DNA from: Streptomyces sp. ATexAB-D23
Lineage (GTDB): Bacteria > Actinomycetota > Actinomycetes > Streptomycetales > Streptomycetaceae
Length of the DNA stretch: 64,000 nucleotides
NCBI RefSeq assembly: GCF_000373645.1
Contig: NZ_KB892012.1
Location: 62,195-126,194 of the forward strand
Reading direction: 5' to 3'
In this document: positions 1 through 7,947 of the stretch, one piece after another
Layout: each line of letters opens with the position of its first letter
Position numbering within the stretch: position 1 is the stretch's first letter
Notes under the pieces: generated by a model
What the model was told of the DNA's origin: nothing
The model's input: only the letters and a program-made list of their open reading frames with translations
The model's database searches: none
Position numbers and translations under genes: made by a program

Positions 1-112
1 CGGGGGCGAGGCCCACGGTCTCCTCGGTGGCCGGGTCGGTCACCTCGTAGTGGCCGCCGGCCGGTTCGGTCCACTCGCCGTCGATGAACAGGCGCTGGGG
101 CGCGTTCGTCAC
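1..112 (-). CDS. aldehyde dehydrogenase family protein (N-terminal fragment, runs off the left edge)
   Basis: Only the first 37 codons are in the window. The visible N-terminus reads RLFIDGEWTEPAGG, then a DPATEE segment, which is the typical start of NAD(P)-dependent aldehyde dehydrogenases that oxidise aldehydes to acids or acyl-CoA. The catalytic Cys and Glu lie outside the window, so substrate and activity cannot be judged. The GTG start overlaps the TGA of the amidohydrolase gene upstream by four bases (GTGA), which implies translational coupling on one mRNA. This makes it the last visible member of the catabolic minus-strand group. Confidence 0.8.
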   Translation of the reverse strand, partial: MTNAPQRLFIDGEWTEPAGGHYEVTDPATEETVGLAP

Positions 113-1848
113 CGGGTGCTCACCGTCCTGGTGTCGCGGCCCGAGCGCAGCACCGTGCCCGGAACGGCCCCGGTCACCTTGTCGTCGCGCAGGGTCTCCA
201 CCCCGTTGACCCGGACCGACACGATCCCGAGCGCCTTGGAGTCGAGCCGGGGGCTGTCGCCCGGCAGGTCGTGGACGAGGGTCGCCGGGCCCGCGTCGAC
301 GCGCTCGGGGTCGAAGAGGACGAGGTCGGCGTGGAAGCCCTCCTCGACCCGGCCGCGTTCCCGCAGGCCGAAGAGGCGCGCCGGGTCGTCGGTGAGCATC
401 TGCACCGCCCTCTCCAGCGCCACGAGCTTCCGGCCGCGCAGGCAGTCCCCGAGGAAGCGGGTCGTGTAGGGGGCGCCGCACATCCGGTCCAGGTGCGCGC
501 CCGCGTCCGAGCCGCCGAGCAGCACGTCCTCGTGGTCCCAGGTCTCCCTGCGCAGCGCCCAGGAGGCCGGGTCGTTGTCGGTGGGCATCGGCCACAGCAC
601 CGTACGCAGCTCGTCGGCGGCGCAGATCTCGACCAGGCAGTGGAAGGGGTCCTGGCCGCGCTCGGCCGCGATGTCCTTCACGACCCGGCCGGTCAAGCCC
701 TCGTTGGCCGCGCTGTAGGTGTCGCCGATGACATACCGGCCGAAGTCCGCGAGGCGCCGGAAGACACCGGCCTCCTTGCTGTCGGCGCGGCGCAGCATCC
801 CGGCACGGGTGTCCGCGTCCCGCAGCCGCTCGATGCGTTCGGGTACGGGCAGGGCGAGGATGTCGCCCCAGCCGGGGATCAGGTTGAGCGCGCAGAACGT
901 GCCGAGCGACATGTTCATCGGGGTCAGGATCGGCATGGTCAGCGCGACGACCCGGCCTCCGGCCCGGCGGGCCCGCTCGCTGGGCACGAGCTGACGCGGT
1001 ACGCGTGCGGGGACGGCGGCGTCGATGGTCAGCACGTTCCAGTTCAGCGGGCGCCCGGCGGCGGCCGTCATGTCCACGAGCAGGTCGATCTCCTCGTCGG
1101 CGAACTGGTCCAGGCAGCCCGCGACGATCGCCTCGATCTGCGTGCCCTCGTGCTCGCCGACGGCCCGGCAGAGCGCGAGCAGTTCCTCCGGCAGCGCGTG
1201 CCGGGACGCGACGGGCCGGCCGTCGCCGTCGGAGTGGGTCGAGGACTGCGTGGTGGACAGCCCCCACGCCCCGGCGGCCATCGCGTCGTGGAACAGCGCC
1301 AGCATGGCGTCCATCTGCTCGGGCGTCGGCTGCCCGCCGATCGCGTCCGCGCCCATGACGTGGCGGCGCAGGGCGCAGTGCCCGACCATGAACCCGGCGT
1401 TGACGGCGATCCGGCCCTCCAGCGCGTCGAGGTACTCCCGGAATCCGGACCAGGTCCAGTCGACTCCCTCTTCCAGCGCCTTGAGGGCCATGCCCTCGAC
1501 CCGCGCCATCATGCGCCGCGTGTAGTCGGCGTCCTCGGGGCGGTCCGGGTGCAGCGGGGCCAGCGTGAACCCGCAGTTGCCTCCGGCGACGGTGGTGACG
1601 CCGTGGTTCATCGAGGGCGTGGCGTACGGGTCCCAGAACAGCTGCGCGTCGTAGTGCGTGTGCGGGTCGACGAAGCCGGGCGCGAGGACGAGCCCATGGG
1701 CGTCCTCGCTGGTCACCGCCTCCTCGGTGACGGTGCCCGGCTCCACGATGACGGCGATGCGGCCGTCGCGCACGCCGACGTCAGCCGGGTAGGAGGGCCC
1801 GCCCGTGCCGTCCACGACGGTCGCTCCGCGGATGAGGTGGTCGAGCAT
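109..1848 (-). CDS. N-acyl-D-amino-acid deacylase-like amidohydrolase
   Basis: 579 residues. The N-terminal composite domain (LIRGATVVDGTG) and the metal-binding HTHYDAQ motif near residue 64 place it in the amidohydrolase superfamily. The late GGSDAGAHLD segment is typical of the D-aminoacylase/DAN branch, which hydrolyses amide or lactam bonds using one or two bound metals. A start at 1848 is supported by AAGGGA seven bases upstream of the ATG. The stop overlaps the start of the aldehyde dehydrogenase. Relatives beside luciferase-like monooxygenases usually have no known substrate. I infer a catabolic hydrolase in the same pathway as the neighbours; the exact reaction is open. Confidence 0.85.
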   Translation of the reverse strand: MLDHLIRGATVVDGTGGPSYPADVGVRDGRIAVIVEPGTVTEEAVTSEDAHGLVLAPGFVDPHTHYDAQLFWDPYATPSMNHGVTTVAGGNCGFTLAPLHPDRPEDADYTRRMMARVEGMALKALEEGVDWTWSGFREYLDALEGRIAVNAGFMVGHCALRRHVMGADAIGGQPTPEQMDAMLALFHDAMAAGAWGLSTTQSSTHSDGDGRPVASRHALPEELLALCRAVGEHEGTQIEAIVAGCLDQFADEEIDLLVDMTAAAGRPLNWNVLTIDAAVPARVPRQLVPSERARRAGGRVVALTMPILTPMNMSLGTFCALNLIPGWGDILALPVPERIERLRDADTRAGMLRRADSKEAGVFRRLADFGRYVIGDTYSAANEGLTGRVVKDIAAERGQDPFHCLVEICAADELRTVLWPMPTDNDPASWALRRETWDHEDVLLGGSDAGAHLDRMCGAPYTTRFLGDCLRGRKLVALERAVQMLTDDPARLFGLRERGRVEEGFHADLVLFDPERVDAGPATLVHDLPGDSPRLDSKALGIVSVRVNGVETLRDDKVTGAVPGTVLRSGRDTRTVSTR

Positions 1849-1892
1849 GGCGGGGTCCCTTCCTGTCCTGTGGTGTGGTGTGCGGGGGGGGG

Positions 1893-2021
1893 TGCCGCGG
1901 GTGTGATGTGCGCGGGGCGCCGCGGGTGTGGTGTGCGCCGGGGCGCCGCGGGTGTGATGTGTGCGGGGCGCCGCGGGTGTGATGTGTGCGGGGCGCCGGG
2001 GGTGTGGTGTGCGCCGGGGTG
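1893..2021. repeat. short tandem repeat, about five 25-26 bp units
   Basis: Five imperfect head-to-tail copies of a GC-rich unit built around CGCCGCGGGTGTGATGTG, differing by single bases and one inserted C. They fill most of the 279-bp gap upstream of the amidohydrolase. No gene is visible in this gap. Confidence 0.85.
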
Positions 2022-2127
2022 CGTACGGCCGCGGTACGCACCCCGGCCGGCGAGCGACGGACCGGGATGCCGCCGCCCGTTCGGGGATCTCCGGGAGGAG
2101 CGGGGTACGGGGGCAGCGCCCCCGCGA

Positions 2128-3249
2128 CTACGCCGCGTCCCGGAACCGGGACGTCCGGTGGACCGGGTCCGTGTCGATCGCCGGAATCACGTGCTCCCCG
2201 ATCAGCCGGATCGACTCAAGCGTGTCCTCGCGCCCGATCCCGATCGGCAGGCCGAAGCTCAGCTGGTCCGCCCCCGCCCGCTCCCACCTGCGGCACTGGG
2301 CCAGCACCTCGTCCGGGTCGCCGCAGATCATCAGCTCCTCGGCGATCAGCAGCTCGATGATCTCCTCGGTGTACTCGGGCAGCAGCTCGGGCCACTCCGG
2401 GATGCCCTCGGGGCGGGGGAACGTGTCGTGGTAGCGGAACAGCAGCGACTGGAGGTAGTTGAGCCCGCCGCCGACCGCGATCTCGACCGCCTTCGCATGG
2501 GTCTCCGCGCAGATCGCGGTGGAGGTGACCATGACGTTGTCGTTGACGAAGTCACCGACCGGATCGGCGTCCTTGACGGCGCTCTTGTAGGAGTCGACGA
2601 CCCACTCCATGTCGGAGACCTTCTGCACGCTGAAGCCCAGCACACCGAGCCCACGCCTTCCGGCCATCGCGTACGAGGACGGCGAGCCGGCCGCGTACCA
2701 CATCGCCGGGTGGGACTTCCCGTACGGCTTGGGCAGGATCTTGCGCGGCGGGAGCGACCAGTGCTTGCCCTGGAAGCCGACGTACTCGTCCTGGAGCCAC
2801 ATCTTGGGGAACTCGGCGATGGTCTCCTCCCACAACTCCTTGGTGTGGTTCATGTCGGTGATGCCCGGCATGAACCCGAGGATCTCGTGGCTGCCCGCCC
2901 CGCGCCCGGAGCCGAATTCGAAGCGGCCCTCGGAGAGGTGGTCGAGCATGGCGACCTTCTCCGCGACCTTGACCGGGTGGTTGACCGGGGCGAGCGGGTT
3001 GAAGATGCCGGAGCCGAGGTGGATGCGCTCGGTCGCGTGGGCGAGGTAGCCCAGGTAGACGTCGTTGGCGGAGAGGTGCGAGTACTCCTCCAGGAAGTGG
3101 TGCTCGGAGGCCCAGGCGTACTTGAAGCCGGACTTGTCCGCCTGGATGACGTACTCGGTCTCCTCGATCAGCGCCTTGTGCTCTGCCCCGGGGTCCGCCT
3201 GGGCCCGCGCGGCGGGCACGTACCCCTGTACAAAGAGCCCGAATTCCAA
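2128..3249 (-). CDS. LLM class flavin-dependent oxidoreductase (luciferase-like monooxygenase)
   Basis: 373 residues; bacterial-luciferase TIM-barrel fold. The N-terminus MEFGLFVQGYVP, the WASEHHF segment near residue 46 and the GRGAGSHEI segment near residue 116 are hallmarks of flavin-dependent LLM monooxygenases, which insert oxygen using reduced FMN supplied by a partner. The family start falls on a TTG codon at 3249, so this is an unusual TTG start with only a weak upstream GAGGA. A palindrome (3274-3290) lies 25 bases upstream of the start, where it could repress the promoter. The gene is separated from the SDR upstream by 100 bp, so it may have its own promoter. Substrate unknown. Confidence 0.88.
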   Translation of the reverse strand: MEFGLFVQGYVPAARAQADPGAEHKALIEETEYVIQADKSGFKYAWASEHHFLEEYSHLSANDVYLGYLAHATERIHLGSGIFNPLAPVNHPVKVAEKVAMLDHLSEGRFEFGSGRGAGSHEILGFMPGITDMNHTKELWEETIAEFPKMWLQDEYVGFQGKHWSLPPRKILPKPYGKSHPAMWYAAGSPSSYAMAGRRGLGVLGFSVQKVSDMEWVVDSYKSAVKDADPVGDFVNDNVMVTSTAICAETHAKAVEIAVGGGLNYLQSLLFRYHDTFPRPEGIPEWPELLPEYTEEIIELLIAEELMICGDPDEVLAQCRRWERAGADQLSFGLPIGIGREDTLESIRLIGEHVIPAIDTDPVHRTSRFRDAA

Positions 3250-3273
3250 GGGGGTTCACCGTCCTCAATCGTT

Positions 3274-3290
3274 TCTGACGCATCGTCAGA
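3274..3290. promoter_or_regulatory. operator-like palindrome TCTGACG-CAT-CGTCAGA
   Basis: Perfect 7-bp inverted arms with a 3-bp centre, 25 bases upstream of the TTG start of the monooxygenase. The inner 15 bases recur identically at 3339-3353. Size and symmetry fit a TetR/GntR-type operator. Confidence 0.7.
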
Positions 3291-3338
3291 TCGTGATGTG
3301 CGTCCGACTGTTCCACCGGGGCCGGGGCCAGTCAATAG

Positions 3339-3353
3339 CTGACGCATCGTCAG
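3339..3353. promoter_or_regulatory. second copy of CTGACGCATCGTCAG
   Basis: Identical over 15 bases to 3275-3289, with centres 64 bp apart. It overlaps the stop codon of the SDR gene (3350-3352), so the SDR tail is partly constrained by a DNA site. Two copies at this spacing suggest cooperative binding of a repressor controlling the monooxygenase at 2128-3249. Confidence 0.65.
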
Positions 3354-4135
3354 ACGAGGCTGACGCCGGCCAGCCAGCCGCCGTCGATGACGAACGGCTG
3401 GCCGGTGATGTACGAGGAGTCGTCCGAGGTCAGGAAGAGGGCGAGCGCCGCCACCTCCTCGGGCCTGCCGATCCGGCCGAGCGGCACGAGCTTGCGGTAG
3501 AGCGCGTCCACCGCCTCCTTGGTCTCCTCCGGGTCCGCGTCCGGGTCCAGCGCCGCCGGGTTGGTCATCGCGGTGTCCACCGCACCCGGGCACAGCGCGT
3601 TGACCCGGACCCCCTTGGCCGCCAGCTCCACCGCCGCCACCCGGGTCAGCCCCAGCACGGCGTGCTTGCTCGCCGCGTACGCGCCGACGAACGCCATCCC
3701 GGTGAGCCCGGTGTACGAGGAGGTGTTGACGATCGTGCCGCCCCCGGCCTCCGCGATCAGCGGCGCGACGGTCCTGATCCCGAGGAACGCCCCCACCTGA
3801 TTGACCTGCACCACCTGCTGGAACTCCTCCAGCGGCGTGCCCACCAGCTCGTTGAAACGCAGGATGCCCGCGTTGTTGACCAGCCCGTCGATCTTCCCGA
3901 AGGCACCCCGCGCGGCGGCGACGGCGGCCTGCCAGTCCTCCTCCCGGCGCACGTCCAGGTGGACGTAGAGCGCGGACTCCTCCCCCAGCTCCTTCGCGAG
4001 CGCCGCGCCCTGCTCGTCCAGCACGTCGGCGATCACCACCTGGGCGCCCTCGGCGGCGAAGAGCCGCGCCTCCTGTTCGCCCTGCCCGCGCGCGGCCCCG
4101 CTGATCAGCACGGTCCGTCCGTCCAGCTTGCCCAT
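3350..4135 (-). CDS. SDR family oxidoreductase (3-hydroxy/alcohol dehydrogenase type)
   Basis: 261 residues, the usual length for classical short-chain dehydrogenases. It has a Rossmann glycine motif near residue 12 (SGAARGQGE), NNAG near residue 87, a catalytic Ser in NTSSYTG, YAASK near residue 155 and a C-terminal [12 protein letters not shown]. These indicate NAD(P)-dependent oxidation or reduction of a hydroxyl/keto group. AGGAG seven bases before the ATG fixes the start. The gene begins 10 bp after the stop of the upstream LLM oxidoreductase, so the two form one operon. Its stop codon lies inside a repeated palindrome. Substrate unknown. Confidence 0.9.
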   Translation of the reverse strand: MGKLDGRTVLISGAARGQGEQEARLFAAEGAQVVIADVLDEQGAALAKELGEESALYVHLDVRREEDWQAAVAAARGAFGKIDGLVNNAGILRFNELVGTPLEEFQQVVQVNQVGAFLGIRTVAPLIAEAGGGTIVNTSSYTGLTGMAFVGAYAASKHAVLGLTRVAAVELAAKGVRVNALCPGAVDTAMTNPAALDPDADPEETKEAVDALYRKLVPLGRIGRPEEVAALALFLTSDDSSYITGQPFVIDGGWLAGVSLV

Positions 4136-4145
4136 GACCTGACTC

Positions 4146-5099
4146 CTACCTGTCGGGGTTGTCGAGGTGAGGTGCGACTTCGGCGGCGAACGCCGCCATC
4201 TGATCGGTCAGTTCGCTCACGCCCCGGCTGCGGAAGCGCACCTGGATCTGGTGGACGCCCATCGCGGCGTACGCGCGCAGCGAATCGGCGAGGGCCTCCG
4301 GCTTCCCGCTGAGCGTGCGCCGCCCGACGGACCAGCCGGGCTCCCCCACGTACAGCGGTTCGGTGATGGCCCCGACGGTGATCGGCCCGGCCACCCCCGC
4401 CTCCGCGCGGAGCGCGTGCAGCCGGGCGATCTGCGCGGGCAGCCGGTCCCGGGGATCGCCCTGCGGCAGCCAGCCGTCCCCCCGCACGGCGGCCCGGCGC
4501 AGCGCGGCGGGCGAGGAGCCGCCCACCCAGAGCGGCACCCGTTCCTGGGCGGGGCGGGGCAGCTGCCCCAGCCCGCCGAAGGCGTACCGCTCCCCCGCGA
4601 ACTCCGGGTACTCCTCGGGCCCGAGCGCGGCCCTGAGCGCGTCGATGCTCTCGTCGAGCACGGCCCCGCGCCCGTCGAAGTCCGCCCCGAGCGCCTCGAA
4701 CTCCTCGCGCACATGACCGGCCCCGACGCCGAGGATCAGCCGGCCGCCGCTGAGGTGGTCGAGGGTGGCGTACTGCTTGGCGGTGGCCAGCGGATGGCGG
4801 AGCCCGACGACGGCGACATGGCTCATCAGCAGGACGCGCTCGGTGACCCCGGCGAGGAAGGCGAGGGTGGCCACCGGGTCGTACCAGACGGTTCCCATGC
4901 CCGCCGCGAGCCGGCGCGGGACGGCGACGTGGTCGCAGCCGGCGATGTAGGCGAAGCCGGTCCGGTCGGCGGTGCGGGCGATCGCGGCGAGGTCGGCCGG
5001 GGTGGCCCCGGCCTCCCACGGCTCGGCGAAGAGGGCACTCTGCGACTGGATGGGCAGCTGCATCCCGTACGACAGCGGCCCGGTGAGCGGTATCGGCAC
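4146..5099 (-). CDS. LLM class F420-dependent oxidoreductase
   Basis: 317 residues with the luciferase-like fold. The N-terminal pattern (ADRTGFAYIAGCDHVAVP), the LLMSHVAVVGLRHP strand and the GVGAGHVREEF loop match the actinobacterial F420-dependent subgroup rather than the FMN monooxygenase subgroup of the neighbour at 2128. GTG start with GGGGAAGGGG seven bases upstream. It leads the LLM-SDR operon, and two related palindromes lie 24-81 bp upstream of it. It probably oxidises or reduces a small organic substrate with coenzyme F420. The cofactor call is by family resemblance, not by residues seen. Confidence 0.85.
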   Translation of the reverse strand: MPIPLTGPLSYGMQLPIQSQSALFAEPWEAGATPADLAAIARTADRTGFAYIAGCDHVAVPRRLAAGMGTVWYDPVATLAFLAGVTERVLLMSHVAVVGLRHPLATAKQYATLDHLSGGRLILGVGAGHVREEFEALGADFDGRGAVLDESIDALRAALGPEEYPEFAGERYAFGGLGQLPRPAQERVPLWVGGSSPAALRRAAVRGDGWLPQGDPRDRLPAQIARLHALRAEAGVAGPITVGAITEPLYVGEPGWSVGRRTLSGKPEALADSLRAYAAMGVHQIQVRFRSRGVSELTDQMAAFAAEVAPHLDNPDR

Positions 5100-5122
5100 C
5101 GTACGACCCCTTCCCCTTGACC

Positions 5123-5135
5123 TGACGGCCCGTCA
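5123..5135. promoter_or_regulatory. operator-like palindrome TGACGG-C-CCGTCA
   Basis: Perfect 6-bp arms around one base, 24 bases upstream of the GTG start of the F420-type oxidoreductase. It shares the TGACG/CGTCA half-site with the two sites at 3274-3353. Confidence 0.6.
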
Positions 5136-5165
5136 CGTGAGGGCCGCGGGGGGCCATCGTCGTAT

Positions 5166-5180
5166 CTGACGGGTCATCAG
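5166..5180. promoter_or_regulatory. imperfect member of the CTGACG palindrome family
   Basis: CTGACGGGTCATCAG: half-sites CTGACG and CATCAG (one mismatch to CGTCAG) at the same 15-bp span as the copies at 3275 and 3339. It lies 66-81 bp upstream of the LLM-SDR operon start, so that promoter carries two sites as well. Confidence 0.5.
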
Positions 5181-5211
5181 GCAAGGGGGAGGGGCGAACC
5201 GGGCGGGCGGC

Positions 5212-5402
5212 CTACTCGGGGTCGCGGGCGAACCGCGCCCTGGTCCAGAAGTGGCCGAGGACGGCCAGATCGGCACACCAGGCCACGGCGAGCCGGCCGT
5301 TGTGACCGATCTCCGTACCGAGCAGCAGGCCGCGCAGGGTCTCGATGGCCGGCGTGAAGGGCTGGTACTCGGCGACCGGCCGGAACCAGCCGGGCATCCG
5401 CC
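5212..5402 (-). pseudogene. remnant of an ABC-2 type transporter permease (last ~63 residues only)
   Basis: On the minus strand this reads MPGWFRPVAEYQPFTPAIE, then TLRGLLLGTEIG, a hydrophobic segment and FARDPE before a TAG stop. That is the conserved C-terminus of DrrB-like ABC-2 permeases of drug or polyketide exporters. About 180-200 upstream residues, with the other membrane spans, are missing. Upstream of the MPGW segment the sequence changes abruptly into coding sequence of the opposite strand. No partner ATPase gene is present. I read this as a deletion scar; expression is unlikely. Confidence 0.7.
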
Positions 5403-5521
5403 TGGAGAACATGGCCCGGTTCCTGGACCACGTCTCCGAGGCCGTGGCCCGCGCGGCGGAGCAGGCCCGCGACCTCCTCCACACGCAGCCGGGCACACCG
5501 CCCCCCGACGCCCCGGCCTGA
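5396..5521 (+). pseudogene. C-terminal fragment of an unidentified plus-strand gene
   Basis: The plus strand has an open frame with normal high third-position GC (IRLENMARFLDHVSEAVA, then RAAEQARDLLHTQ and TGA). It looks like the amphipathic-helix tail of a regulator, but I cannot name the family. It directly abuts the permease remnant and is followed at once by a strong hairpin terminator, which suggests a genuine gene end whose 5' part was deleted. An internal ATG at 5411 could make a 36-residue product, but it has no convincing ribosome site. Confidence 0.45.
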
Positions 5522-5553
5522 CCGCGCTCCCGGCGGCCGGGAACGCGGTCAGG
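5517..5553 (+). terminator. strong hairpin terminator
   Basis: Arms 5517-5533 and 5537-5553 pair over 17 positions with a single mismatch around a 3-base loop. The arm begins two bases before the TGA stop at 5519-5521 of the plus-strand fragment. No T-run follows, as is common in Streptomyces. Confidence 0.75.
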
Positions 5554-5558
5554 GCGCC

Positions 5559-5622
5559 GGGGACGCGCCCGGGACGCGTCCGGGACGCGTCCGGGACGCG
5601 TCCGGGGCGCGTCCGGGGCGCC
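5559..5622. repeat. 11-bp tandem repeat (CGGGACGCGTC)
   Basis: About five to six head-to-tail copies of CGGGACGCGTC/CGGGGCGCGTC between the terminator and the acyl-CoA ligase stop. No gene is visible between 5522 and 5662. Confidence 0.8.
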
Positions 5623-5662
5623 GGCGGCCGGAGGCACCCCCCTCATTTCCGCCACAGCCCCC

Positions 5663-7576
5663 TCACTTGCGGTACAGCTCCTCGATCTCCGCCGCGAAGT
5701 CCCGCGCGATGGCGTCCCGCTTCAGCTTCAGCGACGGCGTGAGGTGCCCGCCCTCCTCGGTGAAGTCCACCGGCAGGACCGTGAACTTGCGGATCGACTC
5801 GGCCCGGGAGACGAGCCGGTTGGCCTCGTCCACCGCGCGCTGGAGCGCCGTGCGCAGCTCCTCGTCGTGGACGAGTTCGCGCATCGGGACGTCCTGCTTC
5901 TTGCGCATCTGCCGCCAGTGCGCGAGCCCGTCCGGTTCCAGGGTGATCAGGGCGGTGATGAACGAGCGGTTGTCGCCGACCACCATGCACTGGCTGACCA
6001 GCGGGTGGGCGCGCAGCCAGTCCTCCAGCGGGGCCGGGGTGACGTTCTTGCCGCCCGAGGTGATGATGATGTCCTTCTTGCGGCCGGTGATCGTGAGGTA
6101 GCCGTCCTCGTCGAGCGCGCCGAGGTCTCCGGTGGGGAACCAGCCGCCGTCGAGCACGGACACGGCCTCGCCGCGCTCGGTGTCCCAGTAACCCCGGAAC
6201 ACCTGCCCGCCGCTGAGCAGCACCTCGCCGTCGTCGGCTATCCGGACGGCGGTGCCGGGCATCGGCCAGCCGACCGTGCCCAGCCGGGGCTTGAGCGGCG
6301 GGGTGACGGTGGCGGCGGCGGTGGTCTCGGTCAGGCCGTAGCCCTCGAAGATCTCGATGCCGGCGCCCGCGTAGAACGCGGCGAGCCGGCGGCCCAGCGG
6401 GGAGCCGCCGCAGATCGCGTACCGGACGTGGCCGCCGAGCGCGGCCCGGATGCGGCGGTAGACCAGCGGGTCGTACAGGGCGCGGGCGGCCCGCAGCCCG
6501 AGGCCGGGGCCCGGCCCCGTGCCGTGTTCGGCGGCCTCGACGGCCTGGCCGTAGCGCTGGGCGATCCGGGCGGCCCGGTCGAAGGAGGAGGCGCGGCCCA
6601 TCTTCTCGGCGGTGGCCCGGCCGGTGTTGTAGACCTTCTCCAGGACGTACGGGATGGCCAGCAGGAACGACGGTTTGAACCCGGCCAGGTCGGCGAGCAG
6701 GTCCTCGGTCCGGATCGAGGGGGCGTGGCCGAGGCGGACCCGGGCGCGCAGGCAGCCGATCGCGACCATCCGGCCGAAGACGTGCGACAGCGGCAGGAAC
6801 AGCAGCGTGGACGCGGGGTATTTGCTGACCGACTTGAAGACCGGGTGCAGCAGCTCGATCGCGTTGTCGACCTCGGCGAAGAAGTTGCCGTGGGTCAGCA
6901 CGCACCCCTTGGGGCGGCCCGTGGTGCCGGAGGTGTAGATGAGGGTGGCCGGGGTCTCCGGCTCCAGGGTGGCGCGGCGGGCGGCGACGGCGTCGTCCGG
7001 GAGGTCCTTGCCGAGCTTCTTCAGCCGGCCGAGCGCGCCCGTGTCGAACTGCCAGAGGTGGGCGAGGTCGCCGAGCTGCTTGCGTTCCTGACTGATGATC
7101 CGGCCCTGGTCGGCGGACTCGACGGCGCAGGCGACGGCCCCGGAGTCCTGGAGTATCCAGCGGGCCTGGAAGGCGGAGGAGGTCGGGTAGATGGGGACGG
7201 TGACCAGCCCTGCGGCCCAGGCGGCGAAGTCGAGCAGCGTCCACTCGTACGTCGTACGGGCCATGATCGCGATGCGGTCGCCGCCGCGCAGGCCCTCGGC
7301 GATCAGGCCCTTGGCGACGGCGAGCACCTCGGCGGCGAACTCGGCCGCCGTCACGTCCTGCCAGCTGCCGTCGGCCTGTTTGCGGCTGAGGACGGCGTCG
7401 GCGGGGGCCTCGCGGGCGTTGTCGAACGGTATCTCGGCGAGCGAGCCGCGCCGGACGGGCGGGGCGAACGCCGGTACGGAGACCTGCCGGACGGTGCCGT
7501 CGGCGTCCCGGACCTTGGCCGGCTCGACCAGGACGGGGACGGCGGGTGCGGGGGACGGGGCGGGTGGCGTGGACAC
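5663..7576 (-). CDS. long-chain fatty acid--CoA ligase (AMP-dependent synthetase, FadD15-like)
   Basis: 637 residues from the GTG at 7576, which has GAGGAG six bases upstream. The frame is open further upstream, but that part is repetitive and non-coding in character. It has the adenylate-forming motif YTSGTTGRPKG, an EGYGLTETTA motif, a TGDLG segment and the C-terminal GRKKDIIITSGGKNV hinge and lysine region of ANL enzymes. It activates fatty acids to acyl-CoA through acyl-AMP in the cytoplasm. The following minus-strand neighbours (thiolase, ketoreductase, hydratase) would act on acyl-CoA, which supports a lipid-handling role. Confidence 0.92.
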   Translation of the reverse strand: MSTPPAPSPAPAVPVLVEPAKVRDADGTVRQVSVPAFAPPVRRGSLAEIPFDNAREAPADAVLSRKQADGSWQDVTAAEFAAEVLAVAKGLIAEGLRGGDRIAIMARTTYEWTLLDFAAWAAGLVTVPIYPTSSAFQARWILQDSGAVACAVESADQGRIISQERKQLGDLAHLWQFDTGALGRLKKLGKDLPDDAVAARRATLEPETPATLIYTSGTTGRPKGCVLTHGNFFAEVDNAIELLHPVFKSVSKYPASTLLFLPLSHVFGRMVAIGCLRARVRLGHAPSIRTEDLLADLAGFKPSFLLAIPYVLEKVYNTGRATAEKMGRASSFDRAARIAQRYGQAVEAAEHGTGPGPGLGLRAARALYDPLVYRRIRAALGGHVRYAICGGSPLGRRLAAFYAGAGIEIFEGYGLTETTAAATVTPPLKPRLGTVGWPMPGTAVRIADDGEVLLSGGQVFRGYWDTERGEAVSVLDGGWFPTGDLGALDEDGYLTITGRKKDIIITSGGKNVTPAPLEDWLRAHPLVSQCMVVGDNRSFITALITLEPDGLAHWRQMRKKQDVPMRELVHDEELRTALQRAVDEANRLVSRAESIRKFTVLPVDFTEEGGHLTPSLKLKRDAIARDFAAEIEELYRK

Positions 7577-7947
7577 GAGCGGCTCCTCGGCATCGGGGTC
7601 GGGCGGTTCACTGCGACCGGCGGGTGGTGGCCGGCTGGTTCTCGTACGAGGTGCGGAGGGGGGCGGCGGCCCCCGGCGTGCGTGCGGGGGGGGCGACGGC
7701 CCCCCGGTGTGCGTGCGCGTACGGCCGGCGCCGGGACGACGCCAACCGGTACGTGCGTCCGCGCCCGGCGCCCGGACGGCCGGATGGTGCGGGCCCGGCC
7801 GGATGGTGCGGGCCCCGTACGGTCGACGCCGGCCCGGCCGGATCGTGCGGGCCCGGCCGGTGGCCGGAGGGTGCTGGTGCGCCCGGCGGGGGCGGACCCG
7901 GCGCGCGGTCCCGCCGCGCACCGCTCACGCCCTCGCGGGGCGCGTCC
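7577..7947. other. 371-bp gap with no gene, partly repetitive
   Basis: Between the acyl-CoA ligase start and the thiolase stop I see no supported gene. 7779-7860 holds three near-copies of GGCCGGATGGTGCGGGCCC and related GGCCGG-rich sequence. The ligase promoter must lie here, but I cannot identify it. Confidence 0.6.
7779..7860. repeat. imperfect direct repeats, unit about 19-20 bp
   Basis: Three copies of GGCCGGAT(G/C)GTGCGGGCCC, the third separated from the second by a short divergent stretch. This is low-complexity intergenic sequence upstream of the ligase. Confidence 0.7.

Noticed and set aside
1893..2021. possible CRISPR array
   Set aside because: Units are contiguous, without spacers; a simple tandem repeat.
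271..3342. 1023-codon open frame on the plus strand
   Set aside because: Antisense to the amidohydrolase and LLM genes; composition (His/Arg/Val-rich, no motifs) is what the opposite frame of GC-rich genes gives.
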